Positions 15,716 to 22,939 of a DNA stretch of 28,166 nt are shown in pieces. The DNA lies in NCBI GenBank assembly GCA_022822125.1, contig JAJECF010000129.1, positions 1 through 28,166 on the forward strand, in the 5' to 3' direction. The position numbers were made by a program, and so were the translations under genes. Source of the DNA: Alphaproteobacteria bacterium. GTDB lineage: Bacteria; Pseudomonadota; Alphaproteobacteria; Bin95. How positions within the stretch are numbered: the stretch's first letter is position 1; each line of letters starts with the position of its first letter. The notes under the pieces were generated by a model, which was not told the origin of the DNA, did no database searches, and saw only the letters and a program-made list of their open reading frames with translations.

Positions 15716-16546
15716 ATGAAGAGAATTTTCGCAACGCTCGCCTCGGCCTTCATGGCTGCGGCGCTTCTGGTCGGCGGAACGACTGCGGGCCAGGCGGAGT
15801 CCACCTGGGAGCGGATCAAGAGCAGCGGCGAGGTCAAATTCGCCGTATTCAACTACCCGCCCTATTTCGTGAAGGACAAGGACACCAACGAATGGGGCGG
15901 CGCGCTCATCGAGATGGCGAAGGACGTGGCCAAGGAGCTCAAGGTCGAGCTGAACATGGTCGAGGTCGGCGGCTGGAGCGAGTTGGTGCTTGCGATCTCC
16001 TCCGGCAAGGTCGATTTTGCGGCCGGCATGCAGGCGACGCCGGTGCGCGCGACCGCGATCGACTTCGCCGGCCCGATCTACTGGATCGAATGGGTGACCG
16101 TGAACAACAAGGATTTCGGCGGCAAGAACTGGGCCGACTATAATAATCCGGATGTCAAGGTCGCGGTGATGACGGGCACCTCCGACCAGCTCCTGCTGGA
16201 GAAATGGGCACCCAAGGCGACGCAGATACAGTTCAAGGAGTTCTCGCAGATCATCCTCGCGGTCAAGTCGGGGCGGGCCGACGCCTTCACCACCACGGTT
16301 CTGTCCAGCATGATCGCCAAGGAGAAGAACCCCGAGCTCGGCACCTTCAACAATCCGAAGCCGCGCGCCGCGCTGCCGGGCTATTTCGGCATCCGTAGCG
16401 AGATGGACCCCACCTTCAAGAAATTCCTGAACTGGTGGGCGGAGTGGAACAACCTTCTGGGCCACAATGAGCGGCGCATGAAGGAAGCGATGCTCAAATA
16501 CAGCGAGATCACGGAGATCCCGGACACGGTCTCCTTCTCGCCGTAA
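15716..16546 (+). CDS. Periplasmic amino-acid-binding protein of an ABC importer (SBP family 3)
   Basis: This 276-residue protein has a signal peptide (MKR, hydrophobic 8-21, cleavage probably after AGQA at 27). The mature part starts with the typical SGEVKFAVFNYPPYF and has WGGALIEMAKDVAKEL, FAAGMQATPVRATAIDF (R111 is the usual ligand for the amino-acid carboxylate) and VAVMTGTSDQLLLEKWAP. ATG 15716 is fixed by a strong AAGGAGG nine bases upstream; the open frame before it belongs to a shadow of the MmgE/PrpD gene. It most likely feeds the permease/ATPase at 7287-8751, the only importer in the window, so transporter parts bracket the catabolic operon. A perfect hairpin follows its stop. Confidence 0.92.
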   Translation: MKRIFATLASAFMAAALLVGGTTAGQAESTWERIKSSGEVKFAVFNYPPYFVKDKDTNEWGGALIEMAKDVAKELKVELNMVEVGGWSELVLAISSGKVDFAAGMQATPVRATAIDFAGPIYWIEWVTVNNKDFGGKNWADYNNPDVKVAVMTGTSDQLLLEKWAPKATQIQFKEFSQIILAVKSGRADAFTTTVLSSMIAKEKNPELGTFNNPKPRAALPGYFGIRSEMDPTFKKFLNWWAEWNNLLGHNERRMKEAMLKYSEITEIPDTVSFSP

Positions 16547-16550
16547 GCCC

Positions 16551-16592
16551 GCCCGAGGAAAGCCCCGCCGCGCGGCGGGGCTTTCCTCGGGC
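16551..16592. terminator. Strong bidirectional terminator hairpin
   Basis: The arms 16551-16570 and 16573-16592 are perfectly complementary over 20 bp (gcccgaggaaagccccgccg and its reverse complement) with a 2-base formal loop. It lies 5 bp after the binding-protein stop and 4 bp before the convergent cobC stop, so it can serve both strands. There is no long U tract; stem stability and position carry the call. Confidence 0.85.
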
Positions 16593-16595
16593 GGC

Positions 16596-17519
16596 TCATA
16601 GGCGCGCGAGCCGCGCCCAGGCCTCTTCATCGGGCGGCAGGCCGAGGCGGATGCGGCCCGGCATGTCCGGGAAGCTGCGCACCCAGCGGCCGCGGCGGGC
16701 GAAGCGCGCCGCTCCGCCCTCGCCGGCGACGAAGCGAAACAGCGCCGTGCCGCCCAAGAGCTCGAAACCGCGCGCGGCCAGCGCCTCGTCGAGCCGCGCC
16801 GCCGCCCGCCTCAGGCGGATGCGCGTTTCGGCGGCCCAGCCGTCGTCCCGATAGGCGAGAGCGCCGATTTCGAGCGCCGGACCCGACACCGGCCAGGGGC
16901 CGAGGCGGGCCTCAAGTTCGTCGAGCAGGCGGTCGGGGCCGAGCGCAAAACCGAGCCGCAGCCCCGGCAGGCCGTAGAATTTGCCGAAGGACCGCAGCAC
17001 AACGACATGCCCCTGACCCGCAAGCGAAAGCTCGGGCGTGGCATCGATGAAGGACTCGTCCACGACCAGCAGGCCGCAATCCACTGCAAGGAGTTCTTCG
17101 GGCCGCCAGGAGCGGCCGTCGGGATTGTTCGGGTTCGCGAGGACCAGCACCCCGGCCGGTTCCGGCTCCGCAACGAGGCGCACCCGGTGGCCCGCCGCCT
17201 CCCAGGCCGGCGCATGTTCGCTATAGGTGGGCGAGACGACCACGACATCGCCGGGCGGCAGGCAGCGGGGCAAGTGCTGGATCGCCGCCTGCGCGCCGGC
17301 CGCGGGCAGCGCGCGGTTCGCGCCGAAGGCCCGCGCAGCGGCGGCGGCGAGGCCGGCGAGGCCCGCTTCGGAGGGCAGCCGGGTCAGCGCGTCCGGCGAA
17401 AGCGGCGGCGCCGGCCAGGGCCACGGATTGACACCCGTCGAAAGGTCGATCCAGCCGCCCTTCGGCTCGCCGAAAGCCCGGCGGGCATGGCCGAGGTCGC
17501 CGCCGTGCAGACGCCTCAC
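16596..17519 (-). CDS. cobC: CobC-like threonine-phosphate decarboxylase (PLP, cobalamin pathway)
   Basis: This 307-residue fold-type I PLP enzyme starts HGGDLGHARRAFGEP and has WIDLSTGVNPWPWP (23-36), typical of alphaproteobacterial CobC. The PLP region shows NPNNPDGR (129-136), LLVVDESF (150-157) and the Schiff-base lysine K180 in LRSFGKFYGLPGLRLG. CobC makes (R)-1-amino-2-propanol phosphate for the nucleotide loop of cobalamin. It starts with GTG 17517-17519, overlapping the stop of the preceding isomerase-like gene (GTGA). No other cobalamin gene is in the window; its usual partner CobD/CbiB is absent here. A generic histidinol-phosphate-type aminotransferase is the alternative, but the N-terminal motifs favour CobC. 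Confidence 0.85.
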   Translation of the reverse strand: MRRLHGGDLGHARRAFGEPKGGWIDLSTGVNPWPWPAPPLSPDALTRLPSEAGLAGLAAAAARAFGANRALPAAGAQAAIQHLPRCLPPGDVVVVSPTYSEHAPAWEAAGHRVRLVAEPEPAGVLVLANPNNPDGRSWRPEELLAVDCGLLVVDESFIDATPELSLAGQGHVVVLRSFGKFYGLPGLRLGFALGPDRLLDELEARLGPWPVSGPALEIGALAYRDDGWAAETRIRLRRAAARLDEALAARGFELLGGTALFRFVAGEGGAARFARRGRWVRSFPDMPGRIRLGLPPDEEAWARLARL

Positions 17520-18121
17520 GCGGCGGCGAGCGCGCGTTCGACGAAGTCCAGCCGGTCCTGGCCCCAGAAGATCTCACCCCCGACCACATAGCTCGGAATG
17601 CCGAACACGCCGCGCGCCAGCGCCTCGTCCGTGTTCGCGCCGAAACGCTCCAGCGTCTCCGTGTCGTCGGCAGCGCGCAGCAGGATATCGCCCGGCAGGC
17701 CGCATTCCTCGCAAATGGCGGTCAGCACCGCCTTGTCGGCGATATCGCGGTCCTCCGCCCAGACGGCGCGCGGCAGGGCGAGCACCAGCGGGGCGACATC
17801 AGCGCCGAAGCGGTCGGCGGCCACCACCACCCGCGCCGCCAGGTGCTGCGAGACGGGGTAGTAGCGCGGCTCGTCGGAAAGCGGCAGGCGGTAGAACTCC
17901 GCCCAGCGCTGCATGTCGCGTTTGCCGTAGGCCCGGTGGAGTTCCGAGCGCTCAGGCGGGTCGTCCATACCGATCAGGCGGAGCATCATCTCGCGAAGAT
18001 CGACGGGATGATAGGCGATGCGCGCGCCCTGCCCCCCCGCGATGTCCTCCAGCCGGCGCTGGCTGAGATAGACCCAGGGCGAGTTCATGCAGAAATAATA
18101 GTCGATGAGCCTGTCCGTCAT
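17516..18121 (-). CDS. 2-hydroxychromene-2-carboxylate isomerase-like protein (kappa-GST/DsbA fold), paralogue A
   Basis: This 201-residue thioredoxin-fold protein begins RLIDYYFCMNSPWVYLSQRR; S14 in the SPW motif takes the place of the catalytic serine that works with glutathione. Its end has the family signature GVFGIPSYVVGGEIFWGQDRLDF. An all-helical insertion lies between. NahD-type members isomerise hydroxychromene carboxylates in naphthalene breakdown; many homologues have unknown thiol-dependent isomerase roles. ATG 18121 is chosen over an open upstream extension that merely reads through the next gene in another frame. It starts 10 bp after the stop of paralogue B and overlaps cobC, so it is inside a four-gene minus-strand operon. 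Confidence 0.87.
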   Translation of the reverse strand: MTDRLIDYYFCMNSPWVYLSQRRLEDIAGGQGARIAYHPVDLREMMLRLIGMDDPPERSELHRAYGKRDMQRWAEFYRLPLSDEPRYYPVSQHLAARVVVAADRFGADVAPLVLALPRAVWAEDRDIADKAVLTAICEECGLPGDILLRAADDTETLERFGANTDEALARGVFGIPSYVVGGEIFWGQDRLDFVERALAAA

Positions 18122-18131
18122 GGGGGCCGCC

Positions 18132-18764
18132 TCACGCCTCCTCGGGCAGGGCGACGGGTTCGGTCTCGCCCGCCAGCGCCCGGGCGAGGAAGTCCAGCCG
18201 GTCCTGGCCCCAGAAGGGTTCCCCGCGCCAGATATAGGTGGGCGCGCCGAACACGCCCGCAGCCTTGGCCCGCTCGGTCTGTTCGCGGTAGCGGTCCTGC
18301 ACCGCCGCGCTGCCGGCTTCCGCGAGCAGCCCTGCCCCGTCGAAGCCCGCGGCGTCGGCGATGGCCGCAAGGTCGCCGTCATCGCCGATATTGCGGTCCT
18401 CGGCCCAGACGCCGCGCATCAGCGCGCGCGCCAGCGCCGCCGCGTCGAGCCCGCCCATGACGGCCGCCACCGCCATGCAATTGGCCTTGTCGGCAGGGGC
18501 CGGGAAGTGTTTCGGATGCAGGTTGAGGTCCGCCCCGCGCCGCGCCCGCCAGCGCTGCAATTCGACCAGGCGGTAGGCCCGGCGCTGCGGCGCGCGCTGC
18601 GGCAGGGGCAGCCCGCCCGAGATCGAGAACACATCGGCGAGGTCCACCGGCAGGATGTCCACGGCGACGCCGTGCCTGCGGCAGAGCGCCATCGCCTCGT
18701 CATGGCCGAGATAGGTCCAGGGCGAGGCCATGGTGAAGTAATAGGAAAGTCGTTCGTCCGGCAT
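18132..18764 (-). CDS. 2-hydroxychromene-2-carboxylate isomerase-like protein, paralogue B
   Basis: This 210-residue homologue of the next gene starts RLSYYFTMASPWTYLGHDEA, with S14 in the SPW motif, and ends with GVFGAPTYIWRGEPFWGQDRLDFLARAL. The middle part (ALMRGVWAEDRNIGD) also aligns with paralogue A (ALPRAVWAEDRDIAD), so the two arose by duplication but are now well diverged. Glutathione-dependent cis-trans isomerase or a related thiol chemistry is expected from the fold. It sits 21 bp after the esterase stop. Keeping two intact copies side by side suggests different substrates or a heterodimer. Confidence 0.87.
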   Translation of the reverse strand: MPDERLSYYFTMASPWTYLGHDEAMALCRRHGVAVDILPVDLADVFSISGGLPLPQRAPQRRAYRLVELQRWRARRGADLNLHPKHFPAPADKANCMAVAAVMGGLDAAALARALMRGVWAEDRNIGDDGDLAAIADAAGFDGAGLLAEAGSAAVQDRYREQTERAKAAGVFGAPTYIWRGEPFWGQDRLDFLARALAGETEPVALPEEA

Positions 18765-18785
18765 CGTGTCGTTGCTCCGGTTCTT

Positions 18786-19745
18786 TCAGGCGAGAATGCG
18801 TTTCAGCCAGAGGGCGCCTTCGGCGAGGCAGCGCTCCGCCCTGGCGACCGAGGCGGCGGCCCTGAGAAATCCGTGGGTCACGCCCTCATAGAGCGCATAT
18901 TCGGTATCGACCCCGCCGGCCCTGGCCTTCCCCGCGAGCGCCAGGCTTTCGTCCGCCAGCACGTCCAGCTCCGCCGCCGCGATGCGCAGCGGCGGCAGGC
19001 CGGCAAGCTCGGCGCGCAACGGCGCGGCCAGCGGATGCGTCATCTGGTCGGGCGTGCGCACATAATTGCTCCAGAAGAAGCGCATGAGCCGCGTCGAGAG
19101 ATAGAGGTCGCCGCCGCCGTAGAGCCGGTAGCTCTCGCGGGTGAAATCGCTGTCGAACACGCCGTAATTGAGCAGCGCGCCGCGCAGCCAGTCCTCGCCC
19201 TCGTCGCGCAGCACGAGCGCGGCGGCAAGCGCGAGATTGCCGCCGGCCGAATCCCCGCCGACAGCGATCCGGTCCGGGTCTATGCCCCATTCCCCGGCGC
19301 GGGCGCGCACCGCCCTGAGCGCCGCCACGCATTCGTTCAGCGCCTGGGGAAACTTGTATTCCGGGGAGAGCGAGTAGTCGGGCGCGACCACCGCGACGCC
19401 CGTGCGGGCGGCGTATTCGCGCGCCGTGCGGTCGCCGGTATAGATCGTGTTCCAGGTCCAGCCGCCGCCGTGCAGCAGCACGAAGGCCGGCAGCGGCCCC
19501 TCGGCCTCCGGCATGTTGAAGCGCGCGAGGATCTGCCGCCCCGGCCCTTCCAGCGCCCGGTCCCGGGCCTCGCGCATGGCCGGCCCGCCTGAGGCATAGC
19601 CGATCCGCCCGGCCTCCATCGCCCGGCGCATCTCCGGCAGCGGCGTCTCAAGCGGATCGAGCGCCTGCGTTGCGTTATCCGTCGTCGCGTCGAGGAAGGC
19701 CCGCATCTCCGGGTCCATCGGCGCGCGTTCCCGCAAGCCGGTCAT
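18786..19745 (-). CDS. Alpha/beta-hydrolase, HSL-type esterase/lipase
   Basis: This 319-residue enzyme has the HSL-family oxyanion motif HGGGW (92-96) and the nucleophile elbow GDSAGG with S166. D261 (ELDVLADES) and H291 (THGF) complete the triad. The preceding segment PDYSLSPEYKFPQAL is also typical of the family. I chose ATG 19745; ATG 19718 (MDPEMRAFL) is an equally reasonable start, and the frame is open a little further upstream. It is the first gene of the minus-strand operon with two isomerase-like genes and cobC, suggesting hydrolysis of an ester whose product is then isomerised. Substrate unknown. Confidence 0.9.
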   Translation of the reverse strand: MTGLRERAPMDPEMRAFLDATTDNATQALDPLETPLPEMRRAMEAGRIGYASGGPAMREARDRALEGPGRQILARFNMPEAEGPLPAFVLLHGGGWTWNTIYTGDRTAREYAARTGVAVVAPDYSLSPEYKFPQALNECVAALRAVRARAGEWGIDPDRIAVGGDSAGGNLALAAALVLRDEGEDWLRGALLNYGVFDSDFTRESYRLYGGGDLYLSTRLMRFFWSNYVRTPDQMTHPLAAPLRAELAGLPPLRIAAAELDVLADESLALAGKARAGGVDTEYALYEGVTHGFLRAAASVARAERCLAEGALWLKRILA

Positions 19746-19860
19746 GCGGCGTCCGCCGGTTCGACACCAGGCGCGATGCATGCCATTTTCTTCCCTCCCG
19801 CAAGCGGCAGCCGAGCGATTCGACTATACCGCGTCTTCCTTCATTGGCGGCATCCGGATA

Positions 19861-20135
19861 TTGGCGAACAAGAGAATACTGATTATCGGCGGCGGGAACG
19901 GGGCCGGGAAGACGACCTTCGCGACGCAATTTCTGCCGACGCCGGAAGCGGCCATCGCCCGCGTCCGGCAGCGAGTCTCCGAAGGCGGGCACAATATGCC
20001 GGCAGCGGTCGTTCGCTGTCGCTTTTTCGCCGGGCGAAAAATTTCGAGCGCGTTTATCGTCCGCTGGCGGATAATGCGCTCATATACGATAGTTCAGGCC
20101 CCGTGCCGGTGTTGCTGGAGGAATCCAGGCAATGA
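19861..20135 (+). pseudogene. Zeta-toxin-family kinase remnant (internal deletion plus frameshift)
   Basis: From TTG 19861 the frame reads the zeta/UDP-GlcNAc-kinase start with a good P-loop (ILIIGGGNGAGKTTFATQFLP), then jumps directly to the family's C-terminal helix region (PEAAIARVRQRVSEGGHN, AAVVRCRFFAGR). About 100 residues that should lie between, including the catalytic Asp and substrate site, are missing. At the A5 run 20037-20041 the frame breaks; adding one A restores NFERVYRPLADNALIYDSSG and the end VLLEESRQ at TGA 20133-20135. So there are two independent lesions and the kinase must be inactive. The final codons overlap the start of the intact small partner gene, as in working modules. 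Confidence 0.82.
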
Positions 20136-20326
20136 GCCCAATTCCGCCCCCCAAAGGGGATGTGCGCGAGTGGCCGCCGCATCTGGACCTCGAAAAGGTC
20201 GATGCAGCGATGCAGAGGGCCGCCGGGCAGGGATGGCGGCGGGCGGCGCAGAACGGCACGCCGCTAGCCGTGTTCGAAGACGGGCAGGTCGTGTGGAAAT
20301 GGCCGGACGACAACACCCCGTCATAG
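20132..20326 (+). CDS. Small partner protein of a zeta-type toxin (putative antitoxin), orphaned
   Basis: This is a 64-residue soluble protein with a predicted amphipathic helix (LEKVDAAMQRAAGQGWRRAAQ) and a short C-terminal strand segment (GTPLAVFEDGQVVWKWPDD). Small proteins of this pattern commonly accompany chromosomal zeta-toxin-family kinases in Proteobacteria. The ATG overlaps the toxin stop by four bases (ATGA), the arrangement expected of a coupled pair. The frame is intact although the toxin is doubly broken. Antitoxin function is inferred only from position and general pattern. 31 bp separate it from the next gene. Confidence 0.7.
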   Translation: MSPIPPPKGDVREWPPHLDLEKVDAAMQRAAGQGWRRAAQNGTPLAVFEDGQVVWKWPDDNTPS

Positions 20327-20357
20327 CGCAAACGTCACCGAGGAATCGCACGGCCCC

Positions 20358-20960
20358 ATGACCGACGCCCCCGAACTTACCGTCTATATCGACGTCAAGA
20401 GCCCCTATGCCTATCTGGCCATCGGTCCGACGCTGAAACTCGCGACGGAATTCGACATCACGCCGGTCTGGAAGCCCTATACGCTGGAGATCCCGGATTT
20501 CCTGGGCGCGGTCGAGACCCGCAATCCGCACCAATGGCGCCGCGTGCTCTACAGCTATATGGACGCAAGGCGGCTCGCCAACCAGGCCGGGCTGACCGTG
20601 CGTGGCCCGCAGAAGATTTTCGACAGCTCCCTCGCGCATATCGGCATGCTGCGCGCGCAGGACCACGGGCGGTTCGAACCCTATATCGACCGCGTGTTCG
20701 AGCGCTTCTGGAAGCGCGATCTGGAGATCGAGGACCCGGCCGTCATCGCCTCGGTGCTGGAGGAAGCGGGCGTCCCGGCCTCGGACTTCGCCGATTGGGC
20801 GCAAGGCGAGGGCCGGCAGCGGCATGACGCCAACCAGAAGGAAGCGGAAGAACTCGGCGTATTCGGCGTGCCGAGCTACCTGTTCAGGGACGAGCTGTTC
20901 TGGGGCGGAGACCGCCTCGGCATGCTGCGCGACCGGATTACGGAGGCCTTCGCCCGTTGA
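20358..20960 (+). CDS. DsbA-fold 2-hydroxychromene-2-carboxylate isomerase-like protein, paralogue C
   Basis: This 200-residue member of the same family as the two minus-strand isomerase-like genes begins ELTVYIDVKSPYAYLAIGPT, with S15 in SPY, and ends GVFGVPSYLFRDELFWGGDRLGML. The SPY form is the one found in classical NahD-type enzymes. It is more distant from A and B than they are from each other. The start of the following transporter overlaps its stop (TTGA), so substrate or product export may be coupled to it. The exact reaction cannot be named. Confidence 0.88.
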   Translation: MTDAPELTVYIDVKSPYAYLAIGPTLKLATEFDITPVWKPYTLEIPDFLGAVETRNPHQWRRVLYSYMDARRLANQAGLTVRGPQKIFDSSLAHIGMLRAQDHGRFEPYIDRVFERFWKRDLEIEDPAVIASVLEEAGVPASDFADWAQGEGRQRHDANQKEAEELGVFGVPSYLFRDELFWGGDRLGMLRDRITEAFAR

Positions 20961-21880
20961 TCGAACTCTGGATTCCGGTCACGATCTTCGCCGCCTTTTG
21001 CCAGAACCTCCGAAGCGCCGTCCAGAAGCACCTAAAGGGCGTGCTCTCGAATTCGGGCGCGACCTTCTCGCGGTTCGGTTACGGGGTCCCGGTGCTGGCC
21101 GCCTATGTGCTGGCGCTGCATTACGGCGCCGGGATGGACTGGCCCGAGCCCAATGCGGCATTCTTCATCTACGGCCTTCTCGGCGGGGTGACGCAGATCG
21201 GCGCAACCTTCTGTCTGGTCTGGCTCTTCTCCTTCCGCGACTTCGCGGTCGGCACCACCTACTCCAAGACGGAAACCGTGCAGGCGGCGCTGTTCGGCCT
21301 GGTCATTCTCGGCGACGGCGTGGGCCTTGCCGGCGCGGTGGCGATCTTCGTCAGCCTGATCGGCGTCATGCTGCTCTCCACCGCGAAGAGCGAGCTTGAC
21401 TGGCGCAGGCTGTGGCTCGGATGGACCGAGCGGACGGCACTCATCGGCATTTTCTCCGGCACGCTGTTCGGCATATCGGCGGTCGCCTTCCGGGCGGCGT
21501 CGCTCTCGCTCGGAGACCCCGATTCCGGGGAAGGGCCGGGCTTCCTGATGCAGGCGGGCTTCACGCTCGCCTTCGTCATCCTCGCCCAGACGATCGGCAT
21601 GGCGCTGTGGATGGCCTGGCGGGAGCCCGGCCAGTTGGGGGCCGTGCTGAGGTCGTGGCGCTGGGCGAGCCTGGCGGGCTTCGCCGGCGCCGTCTCCTCG
21701 ATCGGCTGGTTCACCGCCATGACGCTGCAGAACGTCGCCTATGTCCGCGCGCTCGGCCAGATCGAACTGGTCTTCACCTTCGCCGCCGGCATCGTCATCT
21801 TCAAGGAGCGCAGCACGCGCCTGGAAATCACCGGCATCCTGCTGGTCGTTACCGGCATCCTCATCCTGGTGAGCGGCTGA
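20957..21880 (+). CDS. DMT-superfamily (EamA-type) inner-membrane transporter
   Basis: This 307-residue protein has about ten hydrophobic segments in two EamA-like halves (roughly 1-140 and 160-307). Recognisable features are AVGTTYSKTETVQAALFGLVIL at the end of the first half and IELVFTFAAGIVIFKERSTRLEITGILLV at the end of the second, the usual conserved position before the last helix. Start TTG 20957-20959 overlaps the stop of the preceding gene. DMT proteins mostly export small metabolites or amino acids. It ends 16 bp before the convergent methyltransferase stop; no clear terminator is seen. Confidence 0.9.
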   Translation: MIELWIPVTIFAAFCQNLRSAVQKHLKGVLSNSGATFSRFGYGVPVLAAYVLALHYGAGMDWPEPNAAFFIYGLLGGVTQIGATFCLVWLFSFRDFAVGTTYSKTETVQAALFGLVILGDGVGLAGAVAIFVSLIGVMLLSTAKSELDWRRLWLGWTERTALIGIFSGTLFGISAVAFRAASLSLGDPDSGEGPGFLMQAGFTLAFVILAQTIGMALWMAWREPGQLGAVLRSWRWASLAGFAGAVSSIGWFTAMTLQNVAYVRALGQIELVFTFAAGIVIFKERSTRLEITGILLVVTGILILVSG

Positions 21881-21896
21881 GGCGGCCGGTCGCGCG

Positions 21897-22916
21897 CTAA
21901 TCCAGCCGGCGGGCGTGGATCAGCCGGGTCATGCCCGGCACCATTTCCTCGTCCCGGGGCACGGCGAAGCCGACTTCCAGCATCCGGCTCTTCAGCCAGC
22001 CGGGCGTGACCGAGCGCGCCTCCGGCGTGAAGGCCATATGCTGCAATTGCCAGAGCGCCGCCATGGGCGGGCCGGTGCGGTCGTCCTCCACCATGAAGTC
22101 ATGGACGATGAAATGGCCGCCCGGCGCCAGGCAGTCATAGGCCTGTTGCACCAGCCGCGGCAGTTCGGAGCCTGGGACGCCGCTGAACAGATAGGACATC
22201 AGGATCGCGTCCTGCTCGGTCGGCCAATCCGCGATCAGCGCATTGCCGGGGATGTAGCGCACCCGGTCCACCATGCCGGCCTCGGCGACGAAGCGCCAGC
22301 CGATCTCGGCGACATTGGGGAAGTCGATAATCGTCGAGACGAGGTCGGGAAAGGTCTCCAGCAGCCGGATAGTCATCGCACCCGTGCCGCCGCCGATATC
22401 GAGCAGGTTGTGGCAGCCCGACAGATCGACCAGCCGCGCGAGCGTGCGGCCGGGACCGAGCGAGCCCGCATGCTGCGCCTCGCTGTAGAGCACGGCCTGC
22501 TCCGGGTCGGACATCCAGTGCTGGTAGCTGTCCACGGCCTCGGGGTCGAGCGAGCCGTCCATTACCTCGTTCAACTGGGTCAGGAACGGATACATCTGCC
22601 GGTCGATCTGGTAGCGCAGATAGTCGCCGAAATCATGGCGCGCGCCGCGCACCAGAAAGGACGTCGCCGCCGGCGCGTTGAAATAGCGCTCTTCTTCCCG
22701 GTCCACGAGACCGATCGCCGTCAGCGCCGTCATCAGCGTCGTGATCCTGTTGACGGGCACGCTCGTCGCCGCAGCGATTGCGGCCGCGGTTTTCGGCCCG
22801 TCCGCGAGCTGGCTGAAAACATCGACATGCAACGCCGTAAACAGCGCCTTGGAAGCCATGAAACCGAAAGCCAGCCGCGAGATATCCTCGGCCGTTTCGG
22901 CCAGTCGTTCCGCCAT
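21897..22916 (-). CDS. SAM-dependent O-methyltransferase (acetylserotonin/plant-OMT-like family)
   Basis: This 339-residue protein has an N-terminal dimerisation winged-helix domain (1-100; LFTALHVDVFSQLADGPKTAAAIA) and a C-terminal Rossmann methyltransferase domain. SAM motif I is LLDIGGGTGAMTIRLL (171-186), followed by TIIDFP (196-200) with the ribose-binding acid. The segment YDCLAPGGHFIVHDFM is motif III-like. I chose ATG 22914-22916 because GAGGAG lies 10 bases upstream; a TTG six codons earlier is possible. Members methylate hydroxyls of aromatic or polyketide compounds, which would fit the esterase and isomerase-like genes nearby, but no specific pathway is evident. Its upstream region is unusually AT-rich. 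Confidence 0.88.
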   Translation of the reverse strand: MAERLAETAEDISRLAFGFMASKALFTALHVDVFSQLADGPKTAAAIAAATSVPVNRITTLMTALTAIGLVDREEERYFNAPAATSFLVRGARHDFGDYLRYQIDRQMYPFLTQLNEVMDGSLDPEAVDSYQHWMSDPEQAVLYSEAQHAGSLGPGRTLARLVDLSGCHNLLDIGGGTGAMTIRLLETFPDLVSTIIDFPNVAEIGWRFVAEAGMVDRVRYIPGNALIADWPTEQDAILMSYLFSGVPGSELPRLVQQAYDCLAPGGHFIVHDFMVEDDRTGPPMAALWQLQHMAFTPEARSVTPGWLKSRMLEVGFAVPRDEEMVPGMTRLIHARRLD

Positions 22917-22939
22917 TGCCAAAGAACTCCTCAAGTCCA

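Noticed and set aside
13543..15852. A minus-strand open frame of more than 700 codons spanning the divergent promoter and the PrpD-family gene
   Set aside because: It has no recognisable motif and runs antisense to a well-supported enzyme and through the control region. It is a composition artefact.
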